A DNA stretch of 64,000 nucleotides from Halalkalicoccus tibetensis (GCF_037996645.1 NZ_JBBMXV010000004.1:62001-126000); one strand, 5' to 3'. Numbered from the stretch's first letter, positions 17,516 to 25,658 are shown. The notes: generated by a model from the letters alone, not told the origin. Translations and numbers: made by a program.

Positions 17516-20038
17516 ATGGGTGATGAACGTACGACCGATGACTCCATAGAGCGATCCGAGAGGCACGTACTGCTTTCGGATGGTGGGGAGTCAGCGGACG
17601 AAAGCGAGGAGGACGACGAAGAGGGAGAAGCGTCCGAAGACACGGGACCCGAGAACGGAGAGGACGACGAAGAAGGGGAAGACGAGAGGAGCGAAAGTGA
17701 CGAGGAAGACGATGAAGTGGAGCAAGACGACGAAAGTGAGGAGGACGAAGAGGAGAACGGCGACGAGGAAGACGAGGAAAGCGAGGCCGACGAAGACGAC
17801 GAAGACGAAGAAGACGAGGAAAGCGAGGCCGACGAAGACGACGAAGACGAAGAAGACGAGGAAGCGGAGGAAGACGAGGAAGAGACATACGAACTTTCGG
17901 TAACCGTCGAGAACAGCGAGGGCGAATCCGTCGCGGGCGCGCCCGTCACCGTCGAGAGCAAGGATATGGGGGTCATCGAGGGCGTTGTCGACGATCCCGA
18001 GCAGGAAGAAACCGACGAGGACGGCGCGGTCACCTTCGAGTTAGGGGACGCTGAATACAGCGTCGAAACAGTCGTCGGCGACGAGGAAGTCGAGGAACGA
18101 ATCGAGACCGACGGCGCCGACGAGGAGGTTACCCTTTCGCTCGATACCGACGCCGAAGACGCGGAGGAAGCAGAAAACGAAGACGAGGCGGACGAAGACG
18201 AGGCGGACGAAGACGAGGAGGAGGCCGAGGAAGAACAAGCCGATGAAGGCGAGGAGGACGAAGAGGATGCGGAGGGCGAAGCCGACGACGGCGACGAGGA
18301 GGAAGCAGCCGAGGAGAGCGAGCGAAACGAGCTGATCGTCGTCGTCGAGAACGAAAACGGCGAGTATATTCAGGGCGCGACCGTCTCGGTCGAAAACAAG
18401 GACGACGACTCCTTGGGTGGGGGCGAACAGCAGGACACCGGCTCCGATGGCGAGACACGGTTCCTCGTCGAGGACGGCGATTACGTCGTCGAGGCCGAGG
18501 CCGACGAGGGGAGCGCCGAAGACCAGTTCCCCCTTGAAGGCGACGAGGAGATCACGTTGACCGTCGTCTCCGACGAGGAGACTCACACGCTCACAGTCAC
18601 CGTACAGGACGACGAAGGCGAGCCCGTTTCAGGGGCGTCTATTACCGTCGAAAGCGAGGATATGGGGTTGGTCGAGGGATTTCAGACTCGCCCCGACGAA
18701 GCCGAAACCGATTCGAGCGGACAGGAGTCCTTCGATCTGGCGTCAGGTCAGTACACGGTGGCCGTCGAAGCCGACGACGAGACGAACGACCAAGCGATCG
18801 AGATCGAGGACGACGACGAGGATGTCACGCTCACGCTCGATGTCGGCGAAGAGGACGAGGAGGACGAAGAGGAAGGTCGTGTCGGCCCGAAGGAAGCGGA
18901 GGGCGAGGTCGACGAGGACGAGTCCGCGAGCCACGGCACCGAACGCGGATCGACGGTGCTGTATCTCGATCTCGAGGGGCTGTTCCTCGATCTCCTCGGA
19001 CTGGAGGTCGATCTCCACGAGGTCGTCCTCGACGTTCGGGCGATCACTGGAGAGGGGAACCTACTCGGGAACCTGCTGTCGGCGGTCGCAGGGCTGTTGG
19101 ATTCGCTGTCGGGCGTGCTCAACCGATTGCTCAACACCGTCCTCAATCTGTTGAGCTACATCACTTCGCCGTTGAAATGGCTCTGGAACCAGATCAAAAA
19201 ACCGTTCAAATGGGCCCGCCAGCTCTTGAGCCGGGTCGCGAACACGCTCGCGGCGCCGATCAGTGCGATCAAGAGCGCTGCAAGTCGGGTCTGGGGTGTC
19301 ATCACCTCGCCGATCAACGCACTCAAGAGCGCTGCGAGCTGGATCTGGGGAATCGTCAGTTCGCCGGTGGATTCGATCAAAAACGCGCTGGGACGGCTCC
19401 GGGGGCTACTCCCCTCGTTGCCCTCGCCCGGTGGCTGGCTGGGGAGTGTCACAGAGCGACTCAAGAGCGCCCTCGGCGTTCCGGCCGACTACCTGCGCGT
19501 CGGCGCGAACCGTCTCGGAAACTCCATCGAGAACGCGATCGACGCGCTGCGTGGCCTCGGCGGTCGAGTTCTTGGAGTTCTTACCTCGCCGATCAGTGCG
19601 CTCGGTAGCGCACTGGGTCGGCTTCGAGATGCGTTGGCCTCGCCGATCGAGACGCTTCGAAACGCCGCGAGCCGCGCTTTCGGCGTGCTCACCGCGCCGG
19701 TCGACTGGCTGCGTGGGCTGTTCGGCGGCGACGATGAAGAGGACGAAGAGGACGAAGGGGACGGATTGCTGAGTGGGATTGCAGAAAGCGTCTCCGACCG
19801 GCTGAGCAGCGTCGTCGAATGGGCGAGCGACATCGAGGATCGGATCGCGGGCTGGGCGCGAAACGCTGCGGATCGGATCTCGAACTGGCTGCGCAACGTC
19901 GCGAACTGGCTCACCAGCCCGATCCAGATGCTGCTTTCGGCGTTCCCGATCGAGTCGCTGCTCAACGAGCTGCTCAAGCAGTTGATCGGTGAATCAGAGG
20001 ACAACGAGTCGAACGGTGGGGAGGACACTACCGAGTGA
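17516..20038 (+). CDS. Large acidic modular protein: Cna-B-like domains, LGNLL domain, 18-residue helical repeats
   Basis: Protein of 840 residues with no signal peptide. Residues 25-125 are almost pure Asp/Glu/Ser. Three homologous beta domains of the Cna-B/carboxypeptidase-regulatory type lie at about 126-207, 272-348 and 357-437 (VTVENSEGESVAGAPVTVES and relatives), separated by acidic linkers. Residues 482-525 form a compact hydrophobic domain (LFLDLLGLEVDLHEVVLDV, then GNLLGNLLSAVAGLLD). Residues 580-735 are amphipathic helices punctuated by Ser/Ala-Pro, often 18 residues per unit. Two more helical stretches follow an acidic spacer. Function unknown; a surface-coating protein is an inference. 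TATA-like CTACTTATG lies about 25-30 bases upstream. Confidence 0.8.
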   Translation: MGDERTTDDSIERSERHVLLSDGGESADESEEDDEEGEASEDTGPENGEDDEEGEDERSESDEEDDEVEQDDESEEDEEENGDEEDEESEADEDDEDEEDEESEADEDDEDEEDEEAEEDEEETYELSVTVENSEGESVAGAPVTVESKDMGVIEGVVDDPEQEETDEDGAVTFELGDAEYSVETVVGDEEVEERIETDGADEEVTLSLDTDAEDAEEAENEDEADEDEADEDEEEAEEEQADEGEEDEEDAEGEADDGDEEEAAEESERNELIVVVENENGEYIQGATVSVENKDDDSLGGGEQQDTGSDGETRFLVEDGDYVVEAEADEGSAEDQFPLEGDEEITLTVVSDEETHTLTVTVQDDEGEPVSGASITVESEDMGLVEGFQTRPDEAETDSSGQESFDLASGQYTVAVEADDETNDQAIEIEDDDEDVTLTLDVGEEDEEDEEEGRVGPKEAEGEVDEDESASHGTERGSTVLYLDLEGLFLDLLGLEVDLHEVVLDVRAITGEGNLLGNLLSAVAGLLDSLSGVLNRLLNTVLNLLSYITSPLKWLWNQIKKPFKWARQLLSRVANTLAAPISAIKSAASRVWGVITSPINALKSAASWIWGIVSSPVDSIKNALGRLRGLLPSLPSPGGWLGSVTERLKSALGVPADYLRVGANRLGNSIENAIDALRGLGGRVLGVLTSPISALGSALGRLRDALASPIETLRNAASRAFGVLTAPVDWLRGLFGGDDEEDEEDEGDGLLSGIAESVSDRLSSVVEWASDIEDRIAGWARNAADRISNWLRNVANWLTSPIQMLLSAFPIESLLNELLKQLIGESEDNESNGGEDTTE
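17768..17851 (+). repeat. Two perfect 42-bp tandem copies in the acidic tract
   Basis: Bases 17768-17809 and 17810-17851 are identical, and the first bases of a third copy follow. Each codes for fourteen residues rich in Glu and Asp with one Ser and one Ala. The plus strand here is nearly all purine plus C. Confidence 0.9.
19253..19693 (+). repeat. 18-residue proline-punctuated helical repeats (54-bp units)
   Basis: Three contiguous units code for residues 580-597, 598-615 and 616-633 (APISAIKSAASRVWGVIT, SPINALKSAASWIWGIVS, SPVDSIKNALGRLRGLLP). After a diverged 57-residue stretch, two more units follow at 691-708 and 709-726. The consensus is [SA]-P-[IV]-x2-[LI]-x2-A, then x2-R in most units, ending in a hydrophobic pair. 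Eighteen residues equal five alpha-helical turns. Confidence 0.85.
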
Positions 20039-20183
20039 GTAGACCGATGTTCCGGACATCGGCCACGTCGGGTGGCGGACGGATCGGTGTCCGCTCTATC
20101 GGAGTCCCCGTCGCAGGGACCCGAGTTTGCAAGGGCATAGGATTACAACCACGTGCGATGAAAACGCAGATGCGAGAACTATC

Positions 20184-20675
20184 ATGAGTGACAACGGAAA
20201 TGACGACAACGGCAGTGGTACCGAGAACGAAAACGGAAACGGCGGCTCTTCGCTGCTCGATACGGTCACGGAGGCGGTCGGCGACATCGATTTCGAGCAG
20301 GTGTTCGAAGGAACAGTATTAGAGGATTCCTTCGACCCGGACGAGCAGAACACCGGGGTGGCGGTCGGGCGTGCGGTTGGCGAATTCCTTGGCCAGAAGC
20401 TCGGTGAGGTCGCTGGTCGGAAGATCGCGGAGATGATCGCCGAGGAGTTAGCCGAGAGTGATGATGAAGACGAAGAGGATGAGGAAGACCAAGAAGACGA
20501 GGAGGAAGACGCTGATGAAGAAGAGGATGACGGCGACGAGGACGAAGACGAGGAATCGGAGGGGGAAAACGAAGAGGATGAGGGCGAAGACGCTGATGAA
20601 GAAGGGGATGACGGTGACGAGGACGAAGACGAGGAATCGGAGGAGGAGCCCGAGGAAGAAGACGAGGAGGACTGA
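20184..20675 (+). CDS. Glycine-zipper acidic protein 1
   Basis: Protein of 163 residues. A Gly/Asn-rich start is followed by a helix (residues 59-90) with Gly at exactly every fourth position (62, 66, 70, 74, 78; GVAVGRAVGEFLGQKLGEVAG), then about 75 residues that are nearly all Asp and Glu. The segment before the helix, EGTVLEDSFD, matches EGTQLEDTDG in the next protein, so the two are paralogues. ATG 20184 is chosen over 20127 because the paralogues also start MSD. Function unknown. Confidence 0.72.
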   Translation: MSDNGNDDNGSGTENENGNGGSSLLDTVTEAVGDIDFEQVFEGTVLEDSFDPDEQNTGVAVGRAVGEFLGQKLGEVAGRKIAEMIAEELAESDDEDEEDEEDQEDEEEDADEEEDDGDEDEDEESEGENEEDEGEDADEEGDDGDEDEDEESEEEPEEEDEED

Positions 20676-20786
20676 GACGGATGGGACGACCGGCTGACCG
20701 ATTCACCGGGAGCACCGATTCACGCATCACACGAACCGTGGCGAACCAGCGACGCAAGCGGTGTTCGAGCGGAGGCTCTGACAGCT

Positions 20787-21470
20787 ATGAGTGACGACAA
20801 CAACGACGACGACAGTTCGGTCCTCGAAAGCATCGATACGGACGAACTCCTCGAAGGGACACAGCTAGAGGACACCGACGGGGATACCAAGAGCCTGGGC
20901 GAGGCGATCGGCCGTGCGATCGGTGCGATCATCGGAAGGCATATCGGCGAACTAATCGGACGGATGGTTACCGACCGGCTCAGCGGCGGAGACGAAGAAG
21001 AAGACACTCATGAACTGACGGTCACCGTGGCAGACGAGGACGGCGAACCCGTTCCGGGCGCGACCGTGACGACCAAGGACGCGGATGGGGGCCTTCTGAG
21101 TGGCGTTCTCGGGAGTGCCGAACGCGCCGAGACCGACGACGACGGCGAGACCACCGTCCAGCTCGAAGACGGCGACTACACGGTCGAGGTCGACGCCGAG
21201 GACGGAAGCGGCGAGGACAACGTGACCATCGAGGGCGAGGACGAGGAGCTCTCGGTGACCATCGAGGATGAAAGCGACGACGAGGAAGACGCCGGAGAGG
21301 ACGAAGCCGAAGACGCTGAAGAAGACGAAGCCGAAGAAGCTGAAGAAGCTGAAGAAGACGAAGCCGAAGAAACTGAAGAAGCTGAAGAAGACGAAGCCGA
21401 AGAAGACGAAGCCGAAGAAACTGAAGAAGCTGAAGAAGACGAAGCCGAAGAAGACGAAGACGAAGAATGA
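20787..21470 (+). CDS. Glycine-zipper acidic protein 2 with one Cna-B-like domain
   Basis: Protein of 227 residues. The amino part is homologous to the preceding protein and has Gly at 38, 42, 46, 50, 54 and 58 (LGEAIGRAIGAIIGRHIGEL). A single Cna-B-like domain follows at about 74-150 (HELTVTVADEDGEPVPGATV), closely related to the three in the 840-residue protein. The tail is Glu/Ala/Asp repeats. The mix of modules ties this gene to both types of neighbour. Role unknown. Confidence 0.75.
   Translation: MSDDNNDDDSSVLESIDTDELLEGTQLEDTDGDTKSLGEAIGRAIGAIIGRHIGELIGRMVTDRLSGGDEEEDTHELTVTVADEDGEPVPGATVTTKDADGGLLSGVLGSAERAETDDDGETTVQLEDGDYTVEVDAEDGSGEDNVTIEGEDEELSVTIEDESDDEEDAGEDEAEDAEEDEAEEAEEAEEDEAEETEEAEEDEAEEDEAEETEEAEEDEAEEDEDEE
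21363..21458 (+). repeat. Two perfect 48-bp tandem copies (Glu/Ala/Asp tract)
   Basis: Bases 21363-21410 and 21411-21458 are identical and sit in a longer purine-rich tract (about 21290-21468). The tract uses GAA for glutamate almost throughout, unlike the GAG preference of most genes in the window. Confidence 0.9.
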
Positions 21471-21532
21471 GGGAATGAAAGCATGACCACGAGAAGATCA
21501 CGGGAAACAGAAATATCGGCGGAGTGTGGATC

Positions 21533-22468
21533 ATGAGTGACGAGTCGATCATCGAGGCTGTCAATACTGGGGCACTGCTCGAAGCTATCGACATCGGCGA
21601 TCTACTCGAAGAGGTCGATCTCGAAAAACTGGCCAAGCGCGAGGATGTCAACGCAGCGGTCGCGGAGGTCGGTGCGGTCCTTGGGCGCGAACTGGGGCGG
21701 GCACTCGGCCGGGAACTCGGAGAGGTTACCGCCGAAGCGTTCGCCGAACACCCCTCAGCTGACGAGCTGATCGAGGAGATTAAAGGCGCGATCCACGAGG
21801 CGCTCAGGAGCCTGCTGGTGGATCCTGACGCTCGGTCGTCGCTCAAAGACGAACTCAAATCAATTGGTACGGAGCAGCTCTCCGGAGACCTGATATCGGA
21901 CGCTGTGGGCGGTTCGCTCGGCGATGACGAGGAAGAAGATGGCGAAGACGAGCAAGCGAGCGAGGAGGACGCCGAATCAGATGGGGAAGAGTCTGGCGAG
22001 AGCGACGATGAGGACGCTGAAGACGAGTCCGAAGAGGTGGAAGAAGACGAAGGAAGCGATGAGGGCGGGGACGAGGAAACCGAAGACGAAGAGGAGAAAG
22101 ACGAAAAGGACGAGGAGGCTGAAGAAGACGAGGAAGCTGAGGAAGACGAAGAAGGCGACGAGGGGGAGGACGACGAAGAAGAGGAAGAAGGTGACGAGGA
22201 AGGTGAAGAAGAGGACGAAGACGAAGAAGAGGCGGACGAGGAGGCTGAAGAAGACGAGGAAGCTGAGGAAGACGAAGAAGAAGAGGACGAAGGCGACGGG
22301 GACGAGACTGAAGGGGACGAGGACTCTGATCCGTCGAGCCGCGAGGAGTTAGAGGAGCTGTCCTACCGCGAGCTGCAGTCGCTCGCGAAGGACCACGACA
22401 TCAAGGCCAACCTCGGTCGCGAGGAGATGACCGACGATCTCGTCGAGGCGCTCGACCTCGAGGAGTAG
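21533..22468 (+). CDS. Glycine-zipper acidic protein 3 with SAP/Rho-N-like C-terminus
   Basis: Protein of 311 residues. The start resembles its neighbours (MSDESIIEAVNTGALLEAID). A helix has Gly at 47, 51, 55, 59 and 63 (VGAVLGRELGRALGRELGEV). Residues of about 75-130 look globular and helical. A Glu/Asp tract runs to about 265. The last 45 residues (LEELSYRELQSLAKDHDIK, then a short helix ending LVEALDLEE) resemble the SAP/Rho-N helix-extension-helix fold that often binds nucleic acid. ATG 21533 follows a GGAGTG sequence. Function unknown. Confidence 0.75.
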   Translation: MSDESIIEAVNTGALLEAIDIGDLLEEVDLEKLAKREDVNAAVAEVGAVLGRELGRALGRELGEVTAEAFAEHPSADELIEEIKGAIHEALRSLLVDPDARSSLKDELKSIGTEQLSGDLISDAVGGSLGDDEEEDGEDEQASEEDAESDGEESGESDDEDAEDESEEVEEDEGSDEGGDEETEDEEEKDEKDEEAEEDEEAEEDEEGDEGEDDEEEEEGDEEGEEEDEDEEEADEEAEEDEEAEEDEEEEDEGDGDETEGDEDSDPSSREELEELSYRELQSLAKDHDIKANLGREEMTDDLVEALDLEE

Positions 22469-22472
22469 TCCG

Positions 22473-22655
22473 TCAGTCGGTCGCCGGCCGCGGCTCGACG
22501 CCCTCGCCGTCCGGGTCGGACGACTCGGTCGGCTCGACCGGCGTGTCGCCACAATCGACGCAGACGTACTCCCCTTCTACCGTCCGGACGACGGGCGCGT
22601 TGCAGGCGATACATTTGATCCGCGCGCTGCGTGCCTCTCGTGGATAGCGGCCCAT
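22473..22655 (-). CDS. Small zinc-ribbon protein
   Basis: Protein of 60 residues starting at ATG 22655 (MGRYPREARSARIKCIACNAPVVRTVEGEYVCVDCG). Two CxxC pairs (CIAC and CVDC) 18 residues apart form a typical zinc ribbon, followed by a Pro/Glu/Asp tail. It lies convergent with the acidic cluster and downstream of otsB, possibly in the same transcript. No family name recognised. Confidence 0.68.
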   Translation of the reverse strand: MGRYPREARSARIKCIACNAPVVRTVEGEYVCVDCGDTPVEPTESSDPDGEGVEPRPATD

Positions 22656-22687
22656 GAGTTTCGTTGGTTCTCGCTCGTGATCGGTAG

Positions 22688-23524
22688 TTATCGCTCGATG
22701 CCGTCCGCCCGCGGTCGTCGCTCGGTCCCGGCGTGCCACTCGGCGAGCGCCGAGAGACACGGGGTGACTCCCGACTGCGTCGGGACCCGGTAGTGGGCGT
22801 CGGTCTCGCCGGTACCGACGTAGATCGCGAGTCCGTCGTCGACCGCCCGGAACGCCGACTCGTCGGTGGTGTCGTCGCCGATGTAGATCGGGAGCCAGTC
22901 GTCGGGGTGGTCGTCGACGAGCATCGAGACGGCCATCCCCTTGTGCCAGCGCACCTCGGGCCGGAGCTCGACGATCTCCTTTCCGTCGGTCTTCTCGATC
23001 CCGCTGCCGCCGAAGCGTTCGACGGCGTCGTCGACGGCCTCGCGGACCACGGGCACCGCCTCGTCGGGCGTTTGCCGGTAGTGGATCGTCGCGGTGACGC
23101 CCTTGTCCTCGATGCCCGTCCCGTCGATCCCCGCGAGCGCCTCGCTGAGCGCCTCACAGATCCGCTCGATCCGGTCGGCGTGTCGCTTCGCGATCGGATG
23201 AACCACGACCGAACCCTCGCGTTCGAGCTCGAGCCCGTGGTTGCCGGCGTAGGCGATCCCCTCGACCCCGACGCGCTCGCGGACGTCCGTGAGCGCGCGC
23301 CCGCTGACGACCGCGACACGGGTGTCGCCGGCGTCTCGGAGCCGCTCTAACAGCTCGCGGTTCTCCGGGTCGATCTCCGGGGCGTCGGGGTCCTCCTCGA
23401 TGGGCGCGAGCGTGCCGTCGAAGTCCGTACACACCACCAGACCCGCGGCCTCCTCGACGGCCTCGCGGATCTCCCCGTGGGAGTCCTCGAACCGTTCGAG
23501 CGAGTCGCCCGCGACCTCAGACAT
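22688..23524 (-). CDS. otsB: Trehalose-6-phosphate phosphatase
   Basis: HAD-superfamily phosphatase, 278 residues, converting trehalose 6-phosphate to trehalose. Motif I is DFDGTLAPI (residues 34-42), followed by VVSGR, the family stretch GNHGLELE, the catalytic lysine region around WHKGMAV, and motif IV YIGDDTTDESAF. The start overlaps the otsA stop by 8 bp, so both enzymes are co-produced. Trehalose is a compatible solute in many haloarchaea. Confidence 0.94.
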   Translation of the reverse strand: MSEVAGDSLERFEDSHGEIREAVEEAAGLVVCTDFDGTLAPIEEDPDAPEIDPENRELLERLRDAGDTRVAVVSGRALTDVRERVGVEGIAYAGNHGLELEREGSVVVHPIAKRHADRIERICEALSEALAGIDGTGIEDKGVTATIHYRQTPDEAVPVVREAVDDAVERFGGSGIEKTDGKEIVELRPEVRWHKGMAVSMLVDDHPDDWLPIYIGDDTTDESAFRAVDDGLAIYVGTGETDAHYRVPTQSGVTPCLSALAEWHAGTERRPRADGIER

Positions 23525-25001
23525 GCGTCACCGAGAGGTCGCGGTCGTTCTCGCGGGCGAGCGCGGTCTCGAGGACGTCGTCCATCCACGCGACGAGGTC
23601 GTACTCTGAGACGCGTCGTCGCTGGGCGGCCATCCGGTCCGTCCGCTCGTCGGCGGGCATCGAGAGCGCCCGCTCGATCGCGTCGGCGAACGCCCGGGTG
23701 TCGTAGGGGTTGATCGTCACCGCGTCCTCGCCGAGCTCCTCGTGGGCGCCCGCGAACTCCGAGAGCAGGAGGACGCCGTCGTCGTCGATCTGGGAGGCGA
23801 CGTACTCCTTCGCGACGAGGTTCATCCCGTCGCGTAGTGCGCTCACGAGCGCGAGGTCGCCGTGGCGGTACAGCGCGTACAGCTCCGCCTCGGGGAGCAT
23901 CTCGTCGACCCGAACGACGGGCCGCCACTCGTCGGTCCCGAACCGGTCGTTGACCCGCTCGATCGCGGTGTCGACCCGCTTTTGGAGGTACTCGTAGGCC
24001 TCGATCTCGCTCCGGCTCGCCGAGCCGTTCTGGACGTAGGTGAACTCGCCGCGCCACTCGGGGTTCTCCTCGAGGAAGCGCTCGATGGCGTCGATCCGTT
24101 CGGGAATGCCCTTGGTGTAATCCAGCCGGTCGACGCCGACTGCGACCGTCTGGCCCTCGAGCCCGTACCGTTCGGCGAGGTCGGGCCAGACGTCCGGCCG
24201 GTTGGCGAGCTCCGCCGTCCGCTCGGCGTCGATCCCGAGCGGGAACGCCCGAACCGCCGTCTCCACCCCGGCGTGGCTGACCGTCCGGTCCTCGCGGTCG
24301 ACGCTCGCCCCGGGAACCGCCTCCGCGACGCAGTCGAGGAAGTTCTCCACGTACTCAGGGACGTGGAAGACGAGCAGGTCGTTGGCCAACAGCCCGTCGA
24401 GCAGCTCCTCGGCCTGCGGGCAGGCGCCGAAGGTGTCGGCTGTGGGCCAAGGGATGTGCCAGAACTGCGCGAGCAACGCCCCCGGGAGCTCCCGGCGGAC
24501 GAACCGGGGCGCGAGCGCGAAGTGGTAGTCCTGGAACCAGATCAGGCTCCCGTCGCCCGCCTCCTCGACGGTCGCGTCGGCGAACCGGCGGTTGACCGAC
24601 CGGTAGCGCTCGAAGTCCCGCCCGTCACAGCGCATCGGATAGACCATCCCGTGACAGAGCGGCCAGAGCGCCTGGTTGCTGTAGCCGAAGTAGTAGCCCT
24701 CGAGCTCCGCCTCGCTCAGGTCGACCCGCGAGAGCGTATACGAGGGGTCGTCGGGGGGCACCTCGACGCGCCCGTCGTCCGCGACCTCGAAGTCGGCGTC
24801 GCCGTCGCCCCACGCGATCCAGGTGCCCTCGGCGCGCTGCATCACCGGGTCGATCCCCGCCGTCAGCCCGCCCGCGGGCCGGGAGACGGTGATCTCCCCG
24901 TCCTCGCGATCGTGCGAGTAGGGCTGCCGGTTCGAGACGATCAACAGGTCGCGCTCCGAGAGCGCCTCGGTCACCGACGGGCTCAGCTGGTGGTCGCTCA
25001 T
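23517..25001 (-). CDS. otsA: Trehalose-6-phosphate synthase
   Basis: GT20 glycosyltransferase, 494 residues, joining a nucleotide-activated glucose to glucose 6-phosphate. Visible family elements are LLIVSNRQPYSH, RPAGGLTAGI, WFQDYHFALAP, FWHIPWP, GVDRLDYTKGIPER and ALRDGMNLVAKEYVA. ATG 25001 overlaps the stop of the upstream unknown gene (ATGA). Long extensions further upstream are not supported. The order unknown-otsA-otsB suggests one operon. Confidence 0.95.
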   Translation of the reverse strand: MSDHQLSPSVTEALSERDLLIVSNRQPYSHDREDGEITVSRPAGGLTAGIDPVMQRAEGTWIAWGDGDADFEVADDGRVEVPPDDPSYTLSRVDLSEAELEGYYFGYSNQALWPLCHGMVYPMRCDGRDFERYRSVNRRFADATVEEAGDGSLIWFQDYHFALAPRFVRRELPGALLAQFWHIPWPTADTFGACPQAEELLDGLLANDLLVFHVPEYVENFLDCVAEAVPGASVDREDRTVSHAGVETAVRAFPLGIDAERTAELANRPDVWPDLAERYGLEGQTVAVGVDRLDYTKGIPERIDAIERFLEENPEWRGEFTYVQNGSASRSEIEAYEYLQKRVDTAIERVNDRFGTDEWRPVVRVDEMLPEAELYALYRHGDLALVSALRDGMNLVAKEYVASQIDDDGVLLLSEFAGAHEELGEDAVTINPYDTRAFADAIERALSMPADERTDRMAAQRRRVSEYDLVAWMDDVLETALARENDRDLSVTHV

Positions 25002-25411
25002 GGGAGCGGCTGTGGTCCCGGGTCGTCGGGCGCCGTCCGCCCCCACTCGTCGTGGCTTTCGATCGCCGAGTCGGCCTCGAGCAGCTCGAGTAGTCTGTTC
25101 AAGGAGATGCCCTCGTCCGATTCGCCGACCTCGTTTATCTGTTGCATGTGTCTGAGTAACGTATCCACTGCGGCGTTCGTCGTGGATACGTATCCTAGCC
25201 CCATATCGCTTTTCGCTTCGCCGACCCGCCGTTCGCAGGCGAGTCGCCAGAGCTGGCTCGCACACAGCTCCGGAAGGGCGGGGCTCTCGTCGGCCGGCTC
25301 CGCGATGAGCCGGATCCGATCCTCGTCCCGCCTGAACGCGATCCTGTCCTCGTGGGTGGTCTCTGCGACCCATCCACACGGCAGGAGTATGTCCTCTAGT
25401 TCGGGTTTCAT
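24998..25411 (-). CDS. Unknown protein leading the trehalose operon
   Basis: Protein of 137 residues, not recognised. MKPELEDILLPCGWVAETTHEDRIAFRRDEDRIRL looks like a small alpha/beta unit. It is followed by LCASQLWRLACERRVGEAKSDMGLGYVSTTNAAVDTLLRHM and an acidic helix. No catalytic motif stands out. The 4-bp overlap with otsA suggests a regulatory or accessory role in trehalose synthesis. A TATA-like CATATAAAG lies about 70 bases upstream. Confidence 0.75.
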   Translation of the reverse strand: MKPELEDILLPCGWVAETTHEDRIAFRRDEDRIRLIAEPADESPALPELCASQLWRLACERRVGEAKSDMGLGYVSTTNAAVDTLLRHMQQINEVGESDEGISLNRLLELLEADSAIESHDEWGRTAPDDPGPQPLP

Positions 25412-25658
25412 GGCCCTGTCTTGGGAACACCTACAACGCTCCGAGCACTCCCCCTTCTGCCTGCGATACCGTGGACTTTATATGTGATCCGCTCTCGACG
25501 ATGGATACTTCACTCGGATCCGTATCAACCTGGTCTCTCCGCGATATCGGCGGTTCACAGCGGGCTTCGGCCGATACCCATGAATAGGGCGCGCACGCAA
25601 GGCCCCCATATTTGCTATTAATGACCCAATATCGACCATCCCCACTAGGGACTGAACG

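Noticed and set aside
17505-18458. Ser-rich and Arg/Pro-rich minus-strand frames opposite the acidic protein
   Set aside because: They are the complement of GAA/GAC repeats; composition is an artefact of purine-rich coding DNA.
17768-21458. Tandem repeats as a CRISPR array
   Set aside because: Copies are adjacent with no unique spacers and they code in frame for acidic protein.
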